From positions 1-48,557 of the forward strand of contig NZ_BMMU01000042.1 of NCBI RefSeq assembly GCF_014646095.1: a stretch of DNA of 48,557 bases, read 5' to 3'. The translations under genes were made by a program, and so were the position numbers. How positions within the stretch are numbered: position 1 is the stretch's first letter; each line of letters begins with the position of its first letter. Origin of the DNA: Streptomyces lacrimifluminis (GTDB lineage: Bacteria > Actinomycetota > Actinomycetes > Streptomycetales > Streptomycetaceae). Positions 41,516 to 48,557 of the stretch are shown here, piece after piece. The notes under the pieces are model-generated. The model was not told where the DNA came from. It ran no database searches and saw only the letters and a program-made list of their open reading frames with translations.

Positions 41516-41525
41516 GTGACGTCAC
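41516..41525. promoter_or_regulatory. Palindrome upstream of jetA
   Basis: GTGACGTCAC is a perfect 10-bp palindrome in the 150-nt region before jetA, near a TAGAGT -10-like box (41512-41517) and TTGTCA (41495). Box spacing is not canonical, so promoter assignment is weak; the palindrome is a candidate operator. Confidence 0.35.
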
Positions 41526-41573
41526 CTGCTGTGCCCGGGGCAGGACAGACTTTGCATGCGATCGGGGGGTTGT

Positions 41574-43043
41574 GTGGATTTCGACCAGGTCACAGAGCTC
41601 ATGCGTCATCCGGCGTGGGTGCTGCTGCGTGCGGACAATGCCGCTTTGGTGCTGTCGTTCTGCGGCACGGTGTTCGTCGACGAGAACGCGCGCGGTGTGC
41701 CGGAGACCGTGCTGGAGTCCCGGCTAGACGACCGGCTCTACCTTCTCAACGAGGAAAAGCCAGGCTCGTTTCCCCGGTCCGCCGACGTCTATCTGGCGGA
41801 GTGGACGAAGAACGGCTGGCTGCGCAAGTACTACCCGTCCGGGGAGGACGAGGCGCATTTCGACGCGACTGCGGCGCTCGAGAAGGGGGTGGCCTGGGTG
41901 CGGGAGCTGCCCGCACGTTCGTTCATCGGAACCGAGTCCCGTCTGAACACCATCGTCGCGCTCCTGCGGCAGATGGCGTTCGGCACGGAGACCGATCCGC
42001 AGACACGCATCGACGAACTGCGCCGGGAGCGTGACGCGATCGACGCCCAGATCGCCCGGCTGCTCGCCGGTGAGGTCGACATGCTGTCCCCGCTCGCTCT
42101 GCTGGACCGCTACCAGCAGGTGGAGAGCACCGCGGTCGAACTCCTGCGGGACTTCCGCGAAGTGGAGGCGAATCTTCGGGAACTGGACGTACGGCTGCGC
42201 CACCAGGTCGCTACCGCCGAGGGCGGGAAGGGAGAGCAGCTGGCCGCGTTCCTGTTGGACCGCGACGAGATCGCCCGGTCCGATCAAGGACAGAGTTTCC
42301 AGGCGTTCTTCGACTACCTCCTCTCCCCCCGCCGCCAGCAGGAACTGCGGGAGCTGCTGCAACAGGTCAACCAGCTGCCGCAACTGGACGGCAGGGCCAA
42401 CCAGAGCCTGCTGAAGGTCCCCTTCGCCTGGTTGGAGGCAGCCGAGAACACCCAGGACACGGTCCGGCAGCTGACCGAGCAGCTGCGCCGCTTCCTGGTC
42501 GACCGCAGCCGAGCGGAGGACCGCCGCGTACTGGCGCTGGTGCGCTCCATCCAGCGTCACGTCACCGCCCTGGAAGGCCGAGCCGACCTGCCCGGCATGA
42601 CGCTGGACGTACCCAAGGCGGATCTGACGCTGCCGATGGAGCGACGGCTGTACATGCCCGTCGAACGCATCGAGCTGGACACCGCCGCGGTGGAGGAGTC
42701 CGAGGACGCGGAAGTGAACATCTCCGAGCTTTTCTCCGGCGTCCACGTCGACACCGAGGCGCTGACCGGCCATGTCCTGGAGGCGGTCGCCGCAAGCCCG
42801 AGCGGCCAGGCGAACCTGGCCGCCATCGTCGACGACCACCCGCTGGCCCTGGGGCTCGCGGAACTGCTCGCCTACTTCCAGGTGGAGCACCCCGGCCTGG
42901 ACATGATCGTGGACCCGGACCGCACCGACCTCCTGGTCTACCCGCGCGTCCACGTGCCCGGGCACACGCAGGCGAGAGTGCCGCACGTGACGTTCGTACG
43001 CGACGAAGGCGGCACCGCCGCCGGAAAGACGGAGCATCAGTGA
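41574..43043 (+). CDS. jetA: Wadjet protein JetA (DUF3375)
   Basis: 489 aa from GTG 41574 (a GGGGGG precedes it); ATG 41556 is in frame. The DUF3375 pattern is clear: LMRHPAWVLLRADNAALVLSF, EWTKNGWLRKYYPSGEDEAHF, SFIGTESRLNTIVALLRQM, and RDEIARSDQGQSFQAFFDYL. It is the kleisin/MukF-like subunit that bridges the SMC-like JetC dimer. Overlaps jetB by GTGA. First gene of a complete jetABCD operon. Confidence 0.9.
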   Translation: MDFDQVTELMRHPAWVLLRADNAALVLSFCGTVFVDENARGVPETVLESRLDDRLYLLNEEKPGSFPRSADVYLAEWTKNGWLRKYYPSGEDEAHFDATAALEKGVAWVRELPARSFIGTESRLNTIVALLRQMAFGTETDPQTRIDELRRERDAIDAQIARLLAGEVDMLSPLALLDRYQQVESTAVELLRDFREVEANLRELDVRLRHQVATAEGGKGEQLAAFLLDRDEIARSDQGQSFQAFFDYLLSPRRQQELRELLQQVNQLPQLDGRANQSLLKVPFAWLEAAENTQDTVRQLTEQLRRFLVDRSRAEDRRVLALVRSIQRHVTALEGRADLPGMTLDVPKADLTLPMERRLYMPVERIELDTAAVEESEDAEVNISELFSGVHVDTEALTGHVLEAVAASPSGQANLAAIVDDHPLALGLAELLAYFQVEHPGLDMIVDPDRTDLLVYPRVHVPGHTQARVPHVTFVRDEGGTAAGKTEHQ

Positions 43044-43630
43044 GCGACGCCCTGACCGTCCCCGTGGTCCACCTGCTGAAAGCGGGCGTGCTCTACCAGA
43101 GCGACGCCCCTGCCATCTGGGAGCAGATCGTCAGCCAGCAGGCGGCGATCGGCGACTACCTCGGCGTGATCGGCCTCGACATCGTCGTCGACCGCGCCGA
43201 GGGCTACGCCTACGTCCGGCAGCAGGAGCTCGATTCCCGTGACGACGGCGCCCCGGTGCCGCGGCTGGTCACCCGCCACCGGCTCTCGTTCCCCGTCAGC
43301 CTGATGCTCGTCCTGCTGCGCGGACGGCTCGCGGACAGCGACGCCGACTCCGCCGACCCGCGCCTGGTACTCACCCGTGACGACCTGGTCGAGATGGTCC
43401 GCGGCTTCCTCCCGCCACGCAGCAACGAAGCCCAGCTCGTCGACCAGATCGACGCCCACATCAAGAAGCTCGTCGACCTCAAGGCACTGCGCCAGACGAA
43501 ACAGACCAGCGCCTACGAGGTCCGCCGCCACATCAAGGCCCTGGTCGACGCCCAGGCCCTCAACGACTTCAACGACCTCCTCGCCACCTACCGCGACGCT
43601 GCCTCCACCACGGCCAAGGACGACACATGA
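43040..43630 (+). CDS. jetB: Wadjet protein JetB (DUF4194)
   Basis: 196 aa. VHLLKAGVLYQSDAPAIWEQ, DYLGVIGLDIVVDRAEGYAYV and RHRLSFPVSLMLVLLRGRL are the winged-helix MukE/kite-like signatures of DUF4194. Binds the kleisin JetA. Overlaps jetA by GTGA and jetC by ATGA, so expression is stoichiometrically tied. Confidence 0.9.
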   Translation: MSDALTVPVVHLLKAGVLYQSDAPAIWEQIVSQQAAIGDYLGVIGLDIVVDRAEGYAYVRQQELDSRDDGAPVPRLVTRHRLSFPVSLMLVLLRGRLADSDADSADPRLVLTRDDLVEMVRGFLPPRSNEAQLVDQIDAHIKKLVDLKALRQTKQTSAYEVRRHIKALVDAQALNDFNDLLATYRDAASTTAKDDT

Positions 43631-46600
43631 CCCTCACCACCGACCCGGCAGCGCTCATCCCCCGGCAGGCAACGCCCGCAGAGCCGGCCGGCACGTCCGG
43701 CGTCGGCCCCGGTTACCGGCTCGCCCGTCTGGAAGTGCTCAACTGGGGCACCTTTCACCGCACCACCTGCACCTTCACCATCGACGGGCACTGCGCCCTG
43801 CTCACCGGGGGCGTGGGATCGGGCAAGTCCACCCTCGTCGACGCGCTCACCACGCTGCTTCTGCCCGCCCACAAGATCGCCTACAACAAAGCGGCGGGCG
43901 CCGACGCCAAGGAGCGCGACCTGCGGTCCTACGTCCTCGGCCATCACAAGAACGAACGCGTCGAGGCCTCCGACACCACCCGCCCCGTGGGGCTGCGCGA
44001 CCACACCTCCTACAGCGTGATCCTGGGCGTCTTCGCCAACTACGTCCTCGGCACCCACCTCACGCTCGCCCAGGTCTTCTACTGGACATCCCCGACCAGC
44101 ACCGGGCAGCCCGAGCGGTTCTACCTCACCGCCGAGGCACCACTGTCCGTCGACACCGACTTCACCGGCTTCGGCACCGACATCACCGACCTGCGCCGGC
44201 AGCTGAAACAGCGCGGGGCCACCATCCACGGCAGCACATACACCCAGTACGGCAAGGCACTGCTGAGAGGCCTGGGCATCCCCAGCCCGCAGGCCCTGGA
44301 CCTGTTCCACCAGACGGTGTCGATGAAGGCCGTGGGCAGCCTGGACGAGTTCGTCCGCGAGCGGATGCTGGAGCCGTTCGACGCGAAGACGGCCGTCGAC
44401 AAGATCGTCGCCCACTTCGACGCGCTTACCGCCAGCCACAACGAAGTCGTCCGGGCCCGTCGGATGATCGAGGACCTGACACCGATCGTGACGGCATGCG
44501 ACCGGTACGACACCGTCCAGGGAGAGATCACCACCCTGGACAAGCGCCGCAGCGCCGTCCCCGCGTTCTTCGCCCAGCACCGCCACCGGCTTCTCACGAC
44601 ACGTCACACCGCGCTGATGTCCGGTGCGGCGGACCTGGAGGAACTGCAGTCCACCCGCGAGGGGCAGCTGGAACAGCTGCGCGGGACGGCCGACGGCCTG
44701 CGGCGCCGTATCGACGGCGTCGGCGGGGAGAAGCTCATCTCCCTGACCGGCCGGATCGAAGAGCTCGGCCGCGAACGCGAACGGCGCCGCAAGCGCGCCA
44801 CCGAGTACGGCACCTGGCTCACGCAGGCCGACATGGATCCCGTCCCCGACGCCGCCTCCTTCCGTGAGCGGACCGACCAGATCTCCACCGCCCGCTCCCG
44901 GGCCGAGGAGCAAGAGCAGCAGGCCCGCAGGAAACTCGACGATCTCGCCGTCGCGCGCCACGGCAACACCCTCGCGACCGAAGCGCTGCGGCGCGAGATC
45001 AGCAGCCTGCAGCAGCAGCGCTCCAGCATCCCCGCCCGGTTGCTGGCCCTGCGCCACGAACTCGCCACCGCCGCGGGCGTCTTGGACGAAGCCCTGCCGT
45101 TCGCCGGCGAGCTGATCCAGGTCCGCGACGACGAAGCCGAGTGGGCCGGCGCCGCCGAGCGCGTACTGCACGGGTTCGCCCTGTCCCTGCTGGTCCCCCA
45201 CGCCCACTACGACACCGTCTCGGCCTGGGTCAACGGCCGTCACCTGGGCCTCAGACTGGTCTACTACCAGGTCCCCGCCCACACACCCATCACCACGCTG
45301 CCGGACGACCCCGCCCTGCTGAGCGGCAAACTGCAGCTCAAGTCCGACAGCTGGGCCCGCGACTGGCTCGCCACGCGGCTGCGCTCGCGTGCCGACTACC
45401 TGTGCGCCGAAGACCTGGAGGCGTTCACTCGCGCCACCCGGCCCGCTGTCACCCGGCAGGGCCTTGTCAAGGGCGGCGGAGGCCGCCACGAGAAGAACGA
45501 CGCCTACCGCATCGACGACCGGCGCAACTGGGTGCTGGGCTGGAGCAACCAGGCCAAGCTCGACGCCCTCCTCGCCGAGGCCACCCGCCTCACCCGCGAA
45601 AGCGCCGACATCACCGCAGCCACCCGGGAACTCGAGAAGCAGCAGCGGGCCCGCGCCGGAACCAGTGCCGCCCTCACCCTGCTGGCCAGCGTCGACGCCT
45701 ATGCGGAACTCGACTGGCGGGGCACCGTCGCGGACATCGAGCAGTTCGAGCAGCAGAAGAGCGTCCTGGAAGCAGAAGCCGGTCTGGACAAGCTCACCAC
45801 ACAACTCCGGCGGACCGAGGACGAGATCGTACAGAGCAGCAAGACGTTCACCACGGGGCAGGAGGAGCTGGGCGGTCTGCGCCGAGACGTCCGGCACATC
45901 GCCGGCCTGCTGGGCAGGACCACCACGTTCCTCGCGCAGTGCGACCTCGACGGCATGGCGGAGCACGAGGAACCCCTGAGGAAGTTCCTGCCCGCAGCTG
46001 GCAGCGACGAGCACAAACTCCTGGAGATGCTGGACGACGCCGAGCGCCGTGCCGAAGCACGTCTGCTCCGCAGCAGCGGCAGCCGCCACGACGCCCTGCG
46101 CCACGTCGGCAGCCAGGCGGCGGCGCTGATGACCGCCTTCCGCGGCAGGTACCCGGTCCACACCGCCGAGCTGGACAACACAGTCGAATCCGCCGACGGC
46201 TACCGCGCGTTGCACAGCCGGCTCACCGACGAGGACCTGCCCCGGTTCGAGGAGCAGTTCCTCCTGTACCTGCGCACCAATGTCGTCCGCGACATCGCTT
46301 CGTTCCAGGCCCGTCTCGGCGCTCAGGAGCAGCAGATCCGCGAACGTATCGATGTGATCAACACGTCGCTGGGCGGCATCGACTACAACCCGGGCCGCTA
46401 CATCCGGCTCAACGCCGCCCCCACGCCGAACAAGGAGGTCCGCGAGTTCCAGCACGACCTGCGCGCCTGCACCAGCGAAACGCTCTCGAACGACACCGAT
46501 GACGTGTACACCGAAGAGAAGTTCCTCCAGGTCAAGGCGCTCCTCGACCGCTTCAAGGGCCGCCCGGAGCACACCCGCCTCGACAAGGAGTGGACCTCCC

Positions 46601-47070
46601 GGGTCACCGACGTGCGGCGCTGGTTCGTCTTCTCCGCCAGCGAGCTCAACCGCGAGGACGGCGCCGAGTACGAGGTCCACTCCGACTCCGGCGGCAAGTC
46701 CGGCGGCCAGAAGGAGAAACTCGCCTACACCATCCTCGCGGCTTCCCTCGCCTACCAGTTCCGCATCGACCCCACCGCTCCCAAACCGAAGACCTTCCAC
46801 TTCGTCACCATCGACGAGGCCTTCGGACGCGGTGACGACCCCTCCGCCCACTTCGCCCTCGACCTGTTCCAGCGCCTGGGCCTGCAACTCCTCGTCGTCA
46901 CCCCGCTCCAGAAACTCCACGTCATCGAACCCCACGTCACCCGCGTCGGCTACGTCGACCGCCCCGACAAGACCCGCTCCCGCATGAACAACCTCACCAT
47001 CGAGGAGTTCCGCGCCCACAAGCAGGCAGCAGCCCAGCAGGCGAACCAGCCCCCGAAGGAGCGCTCGTGA
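43627..47070 (+). CDS. jetC: Wadjet SMC-like ATPase JetC
   Basis: 1147 aa. GYRLARLEVLNWGTFHRTTC and Walker A LLTGGVGSGKSTLVDALTTL at about 58-77 start the ATPase head. Long coiled coils (EELQSTREGQLEQLRG, RIEELGRERERRRKR) frame a MukB-like hinge in the middle. The C-terminal head has signature SGGQKEKLAYTILAASLAYQ near 1023 and Walker B FVTIDEAFGRGDDPS near 1059. Loop-extruding motor that senses circular DNA. The size and motifs indicate a functional protein. Confidence 0.9.
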   Translation: MTLTTDPAALIPRQATPAEPAGTSGVGPGYRLARLEVLNWGTFHRTTCTFTIDGHCALLTGGVGSGKSTLVDALTTLLLPAHKIAYNKAAGADAKERDLRSYVLGHHKNERVEASDTTRPVGLRDHTSYSVILGVFANYVLGTHLTLAQVFYWTSPTSTGQPERFYLTAEAPLSVDTDFTGFGTDITDLRRQLKQRGATIHGSTYTQYGKALLRGLGIPSPQALDLFHQTVSMKAVGSLDEFVRERMLEPFDAKTAVDKIVAHFDALTASHNEVVRARRMIEDLTPIVTACDRYDTVQGEITTLDKRRSAVPAFFAQHRHRLLTTRHTALMSGAADLEELQSTREGQLEQLRGTADGLRRRIDGVGGEKLISLTGRIEELGRERERRRKRATEYGTWLTQADMDPVPDAASFRERTDQISTARSRAEEQEQQARRKLDDLAVARHGNTLATEALRREISSLQQQRSSIPARLLALRHELATAAGVLDEALPFAGELIQVRDDEAEWAGAAERVLHGFALSLLVPHAHYDTVSAWVNGRHLGLRLVYYQVPAHTPITTLPDDPALLSGKLQLKSDSWARDWLATRLRSRADYLCAEDLEAFTRATRPAVTRQGLVKGGGGRHEKNDAYRIDDRRNWVLGWSNQAKLDALLAEATRLTRESADITAATRELEKQQRARAGTSAALTLLASVDAYAELDWRGTVADIEQFEQQKSVLEAEAGLDKLTTQLRRTEDEIVQSSKTFTTGQEELGGLRRDVRHIAGLLGRTTTFLAQCDLDGMAEHEEPLRKFLPAAGSDEHKLLEMLDDAERRAEARLLRSSGSRHDALRHVGSQAAALMTAFRGRYPVHTAELDNTVESADGYRALHSRLTDEDLPRFEEQFLLYLRTNVVRDIASFQARLGAQEQQIRERIDVINTSLGGIDYNPGRYIRLNAAPTPNKEVREFQHDLRACTSETLSNDTDDVYTEEKFLQVKALLDRFKGRPEHTRLDKEWTSRVTDVRRWFVFSASELNREDGAEYEVHSDSGGKSGGQKEKLAYTILAASLAYQFRIDPTAPKPKTFHFVTIDEAFGRGDDPSAHFALDLFQRLGLQLLVVTPLQKLHVIEPHVTRVGYVDRPDKTRSRMNNLTIEEFRAHKQAAAQQANQPPKERS

Positions 47071-48245
47071 CCCCGGCAGAATGGACCCGCCCCGAGCATG
47101 TGGTGGAAACCCTGCGCCGCAAGTGGACCAGCGGCCGCTACCTCACCGCCGCCGCGGGCGGACACCCCTTCGAACCCATCGGAGTGCCACTGAAGGGCCC
47201 GACCGCGGCCGATGCTCTGCAGCATTACGAGCAGGCACTCACCTGGGCCCAATCCTGGGCCCCCAGCCGACACCCGCATCTGCGCATCCAGACCAAATCC
47301 ATCGGAGGCCGCAACGGCACCCCCTCGAACACCGTCCCGGCCCGAGCCTGGGTCGACACCCGTGACCGCCTCTGGACACTGCTCCGCGTCACCACCCAGG
47401 TCGACCACTTCCACACCCTGCACGAACAGACCACCCACCAGGATCCCGGCATCGCACGGTGGATGGCCGACCACCCCATGAAGGTCCTCGCCCACGCCGC
47501 AGACTGGCACCGGCTCGTGCGCACCACGTGCTGGATCCGCGACCACGACACCGAGGCTGTCTACCTGCGCGAGATCGACGTCCCCGGCGTGGACACCAAG
47601 TTCATCGAGACCAACAAGGGAATCCTCGCCGAACTCCTCGACTGTGTGCTCCCCGAGAGCCGCGTCGACACCAGCGCACCGAGAAGCGATCTCGTCGCGC
47701 GGTACGGCTTCCGCACCAAGCCCGTCTACATCCGCCTGCGCTACCTCGGCGCCTCTCCCCTGCCCTTCAGCGAACTCGCCGTCCGCGCCGAGGAACTGGC
47801 CGGCTGGTCCCCAGGGGTGCGCACCGTCTTCGTCCTCGAGAACGAGATCACCTACCTCTCACTGCCGCCGGTCCCCGACGCCGTCGCCATCCTCGGCTCC
47901 GGATACGCCGCCGCCCTGCTGCGTCATCTGCCCTGGCTCGACGATGTCGACCTCTGTTACTGGGGCGACATCGACACCCATGGCTTCGCCATCCTCAACC
48001 AGGTCCGCGGACGTTTCCCGCACACCACGTCACTGCTCATGGACCGCGCCACCCTCCTCGCCCACGAGTCCCACTGGGGCCAGGAGAAGACACAGGCACA
48101 CGGCGGCCTGACACACCTCACCCCCGAGGAGGCCCGCCTCGACCAGGACCTGCGAACCGGCACCTACCGACCGCACCTGCGCCTGGAGCAGGAACGCATC
48201 GCCATCACCGCCGTGCGAGAGGCGCTGACACGGCACCGGGAATGA
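47067..48245 (+). CDS. jetD: Wadjet nuclease JetD (DUF3322/DUF2220)
   Basis: 392 aa, GTG overlapping the jetC stop. The N-terminal DUF3322 part contains WMADHPMKVLAHAADWHRLV; the C-terminal toprim-like DUF2220 domain contains VFVLENEITYLSLP (Glu near 255), ILGSGYAAALL and CYWGDIDTHGFAILNQVR with a DxD. These acidic residues are the metal-binding set of the topoisomerase VI-like nuclease that cuts the plasmid after JetABC extrusion. The operon ends here; no extra gene follows. Confidence 0.9.
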   Translation: MTPAEWTRPEHVVETLRRKWTSGRYLTAAAGGHPFEPIGVPLKGPTAADALQHYEQALTWAQSWAPSRHPHLRIQTKSIGGRNGTPSNTVPARAWVDTRDRLWTLLRVTTQVDHFHTLHEQTTHQDPGIARWMADHPMKVLAHAADWHRLVRTTCWIRDHDTEAVYLREIDVPGVDTKFIETNKGILAELLDCVLPESRVDTSAPRSDLVARYGFRTKPVYIRLRYLGASPLPFSELAVRAEELAGWSPGVRTVFVLENEITYLSLPPVPDAVAILGSGYAAALLRHLPWLDDVDLCYWGDIDTHGFAILNQVRGRFPHTTSLLMDRATLLAHESHWGQEKTQAHGGLTHLTPEEARLDQDLRTGTYRPHLRLEQERIAITAVREALTRHRE

Positions 48246-48413
48246 CACCCAAGGCCGAGAACACCGAACGGCCGCAGACCAGGACCGTGATCGAGGGCGA
48301 GACCACGCCCGCGTCCGTCCGGCCGGCCGGGTGGTCCGCGGTTCCGTGACACCCCTTGCCGCCCCAGCCCCACAAGACCGGCCAGCACCGGTACCTATAG
48401 GCGCGCCAACCAC

Positions 48414-48557
48414 ACTGAGCAAAAACCGCTGCCCCACTCAGCTCACTGAGCAGCACCAAACAGCCAGCTCAGCCCACATATCCTCCGGCGCCGGACACTC
48501 GACTCCGCGTAAACCCCACCCACGGAACAGACCTACCGCTCAACACAATTGAGCAAC
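48414..48557. repeat. Repeated TGAGCA boxes, possible transposon end
   Basis: ACTGAGCAAAAACC (48414), ACTGAGCAGCACC (48445) and ATTGAGCAAC (48548) are direct repeats, with an inverted GCTCAA at 48538 making a GCTCAA-CACAA-TTGAGC hairpin with the last one. The region 48246-48557 is otherwise non-coding. Multiple short repeats near an end are what TnsB-bound Tn7-type ends look like, but the window stops before an edge can be seen. Confidence 0.35.

Noticed and set aside
43588..47019. An 1143-codon minus-strand frame opposite jetC
   Set aside because: Composition is repetitive Gly/Val/Leu without motifs; the opposite strand has a complete SMC-like ATPase. A shadow frame.
41574..48245. Chromosomal MksBEF/MukBEF condensin
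   Set aside because: The fourth gene has the DUF3322/DUF2220 toprim layout and the first is DUF3375, which together define Wadjet.
1..48557. tRNA, rRNA, riboswitch or CRISPR arrays
   Set aside because: No cloverleaf with the conserved T-loop, no rRNA-like sequence and no regular repeat-spacer pattern were seen on either strand by eye.

Overview
The window is very GC-rich with strong third-position GC, GTG/TTG starts and stop/start-overlapped operons, as expected for Streptomyces or a close actinomycete relative. A terminal-protein gene (tpg) next to a 5'-truncated tap gene points to a linear plasmid or a chromosome arm. Dense mobile and defence genes, truncated genes and an insertion-sequence scar mark the whole window as accessory DNA.

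Region 1 (1-6909): a large PIN-like protein, a decayed gene, then a compact cassette: MazG-type pyrophosphohydrolase, acyl-carrier-like protein, XRE regulator, ImmA/IrrE-type metallopeptidase, a thymidylate-synthase homologue, a protein resembling the 5-hydroxymethyl-dU DNA kinase / thymine-pyrophosphorylase helical family, and a ribbon-helix-helix-like protein. Together these suggest nucleotide-pool editing plus base hypermodification of DNA.

Region 2 (7086-16939): two unusual proteins that fuse an N-terminal TniQ domain to two and four copies of a ~130-residue helicase-associated-type repeat. Between them lie a candidate NLR (STAND ATPase with TPR) paired with a small two-TM protein that shares a Gly-rich motif with it, and tap'-tpg.

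Region 3 (17093-22581): an unrecognised protein under a near-consensus promoter, a GNAT-like protein, a winged-helix remnant, a sigma-like gene split by an IS5-type element, and a small membrane protein.

Region 4 (22944-31417): a Tn7/Tn5053-type transposition module, tniQ, tnsA-like, tnsB-like (catalytic triad lost), tnsB (D, D-35-E intact), tnsC/tniB and tniQ. The last five genes overlap by 4 nt each. A tniQ remnant follows.

Region 5 (31889-48245): probable cargo. It holds sbcD-sbcC, a divergent four-gene operon with a Cas4/AddB-like Fe-S nuclease and an SF1 helicase, and a complete Wadjet system (jetABCD). The last 150 bases carry repeated TGAGCA boxes that could be a transposon end.

Functionally the window looks like a defence island assembled by a transposon that uses several TniQ-type target selectors, perhaps on a linear replicon that a topology-sensing system such as Wadjet would tolerate. 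All functions are inferred from sequence reading alone.
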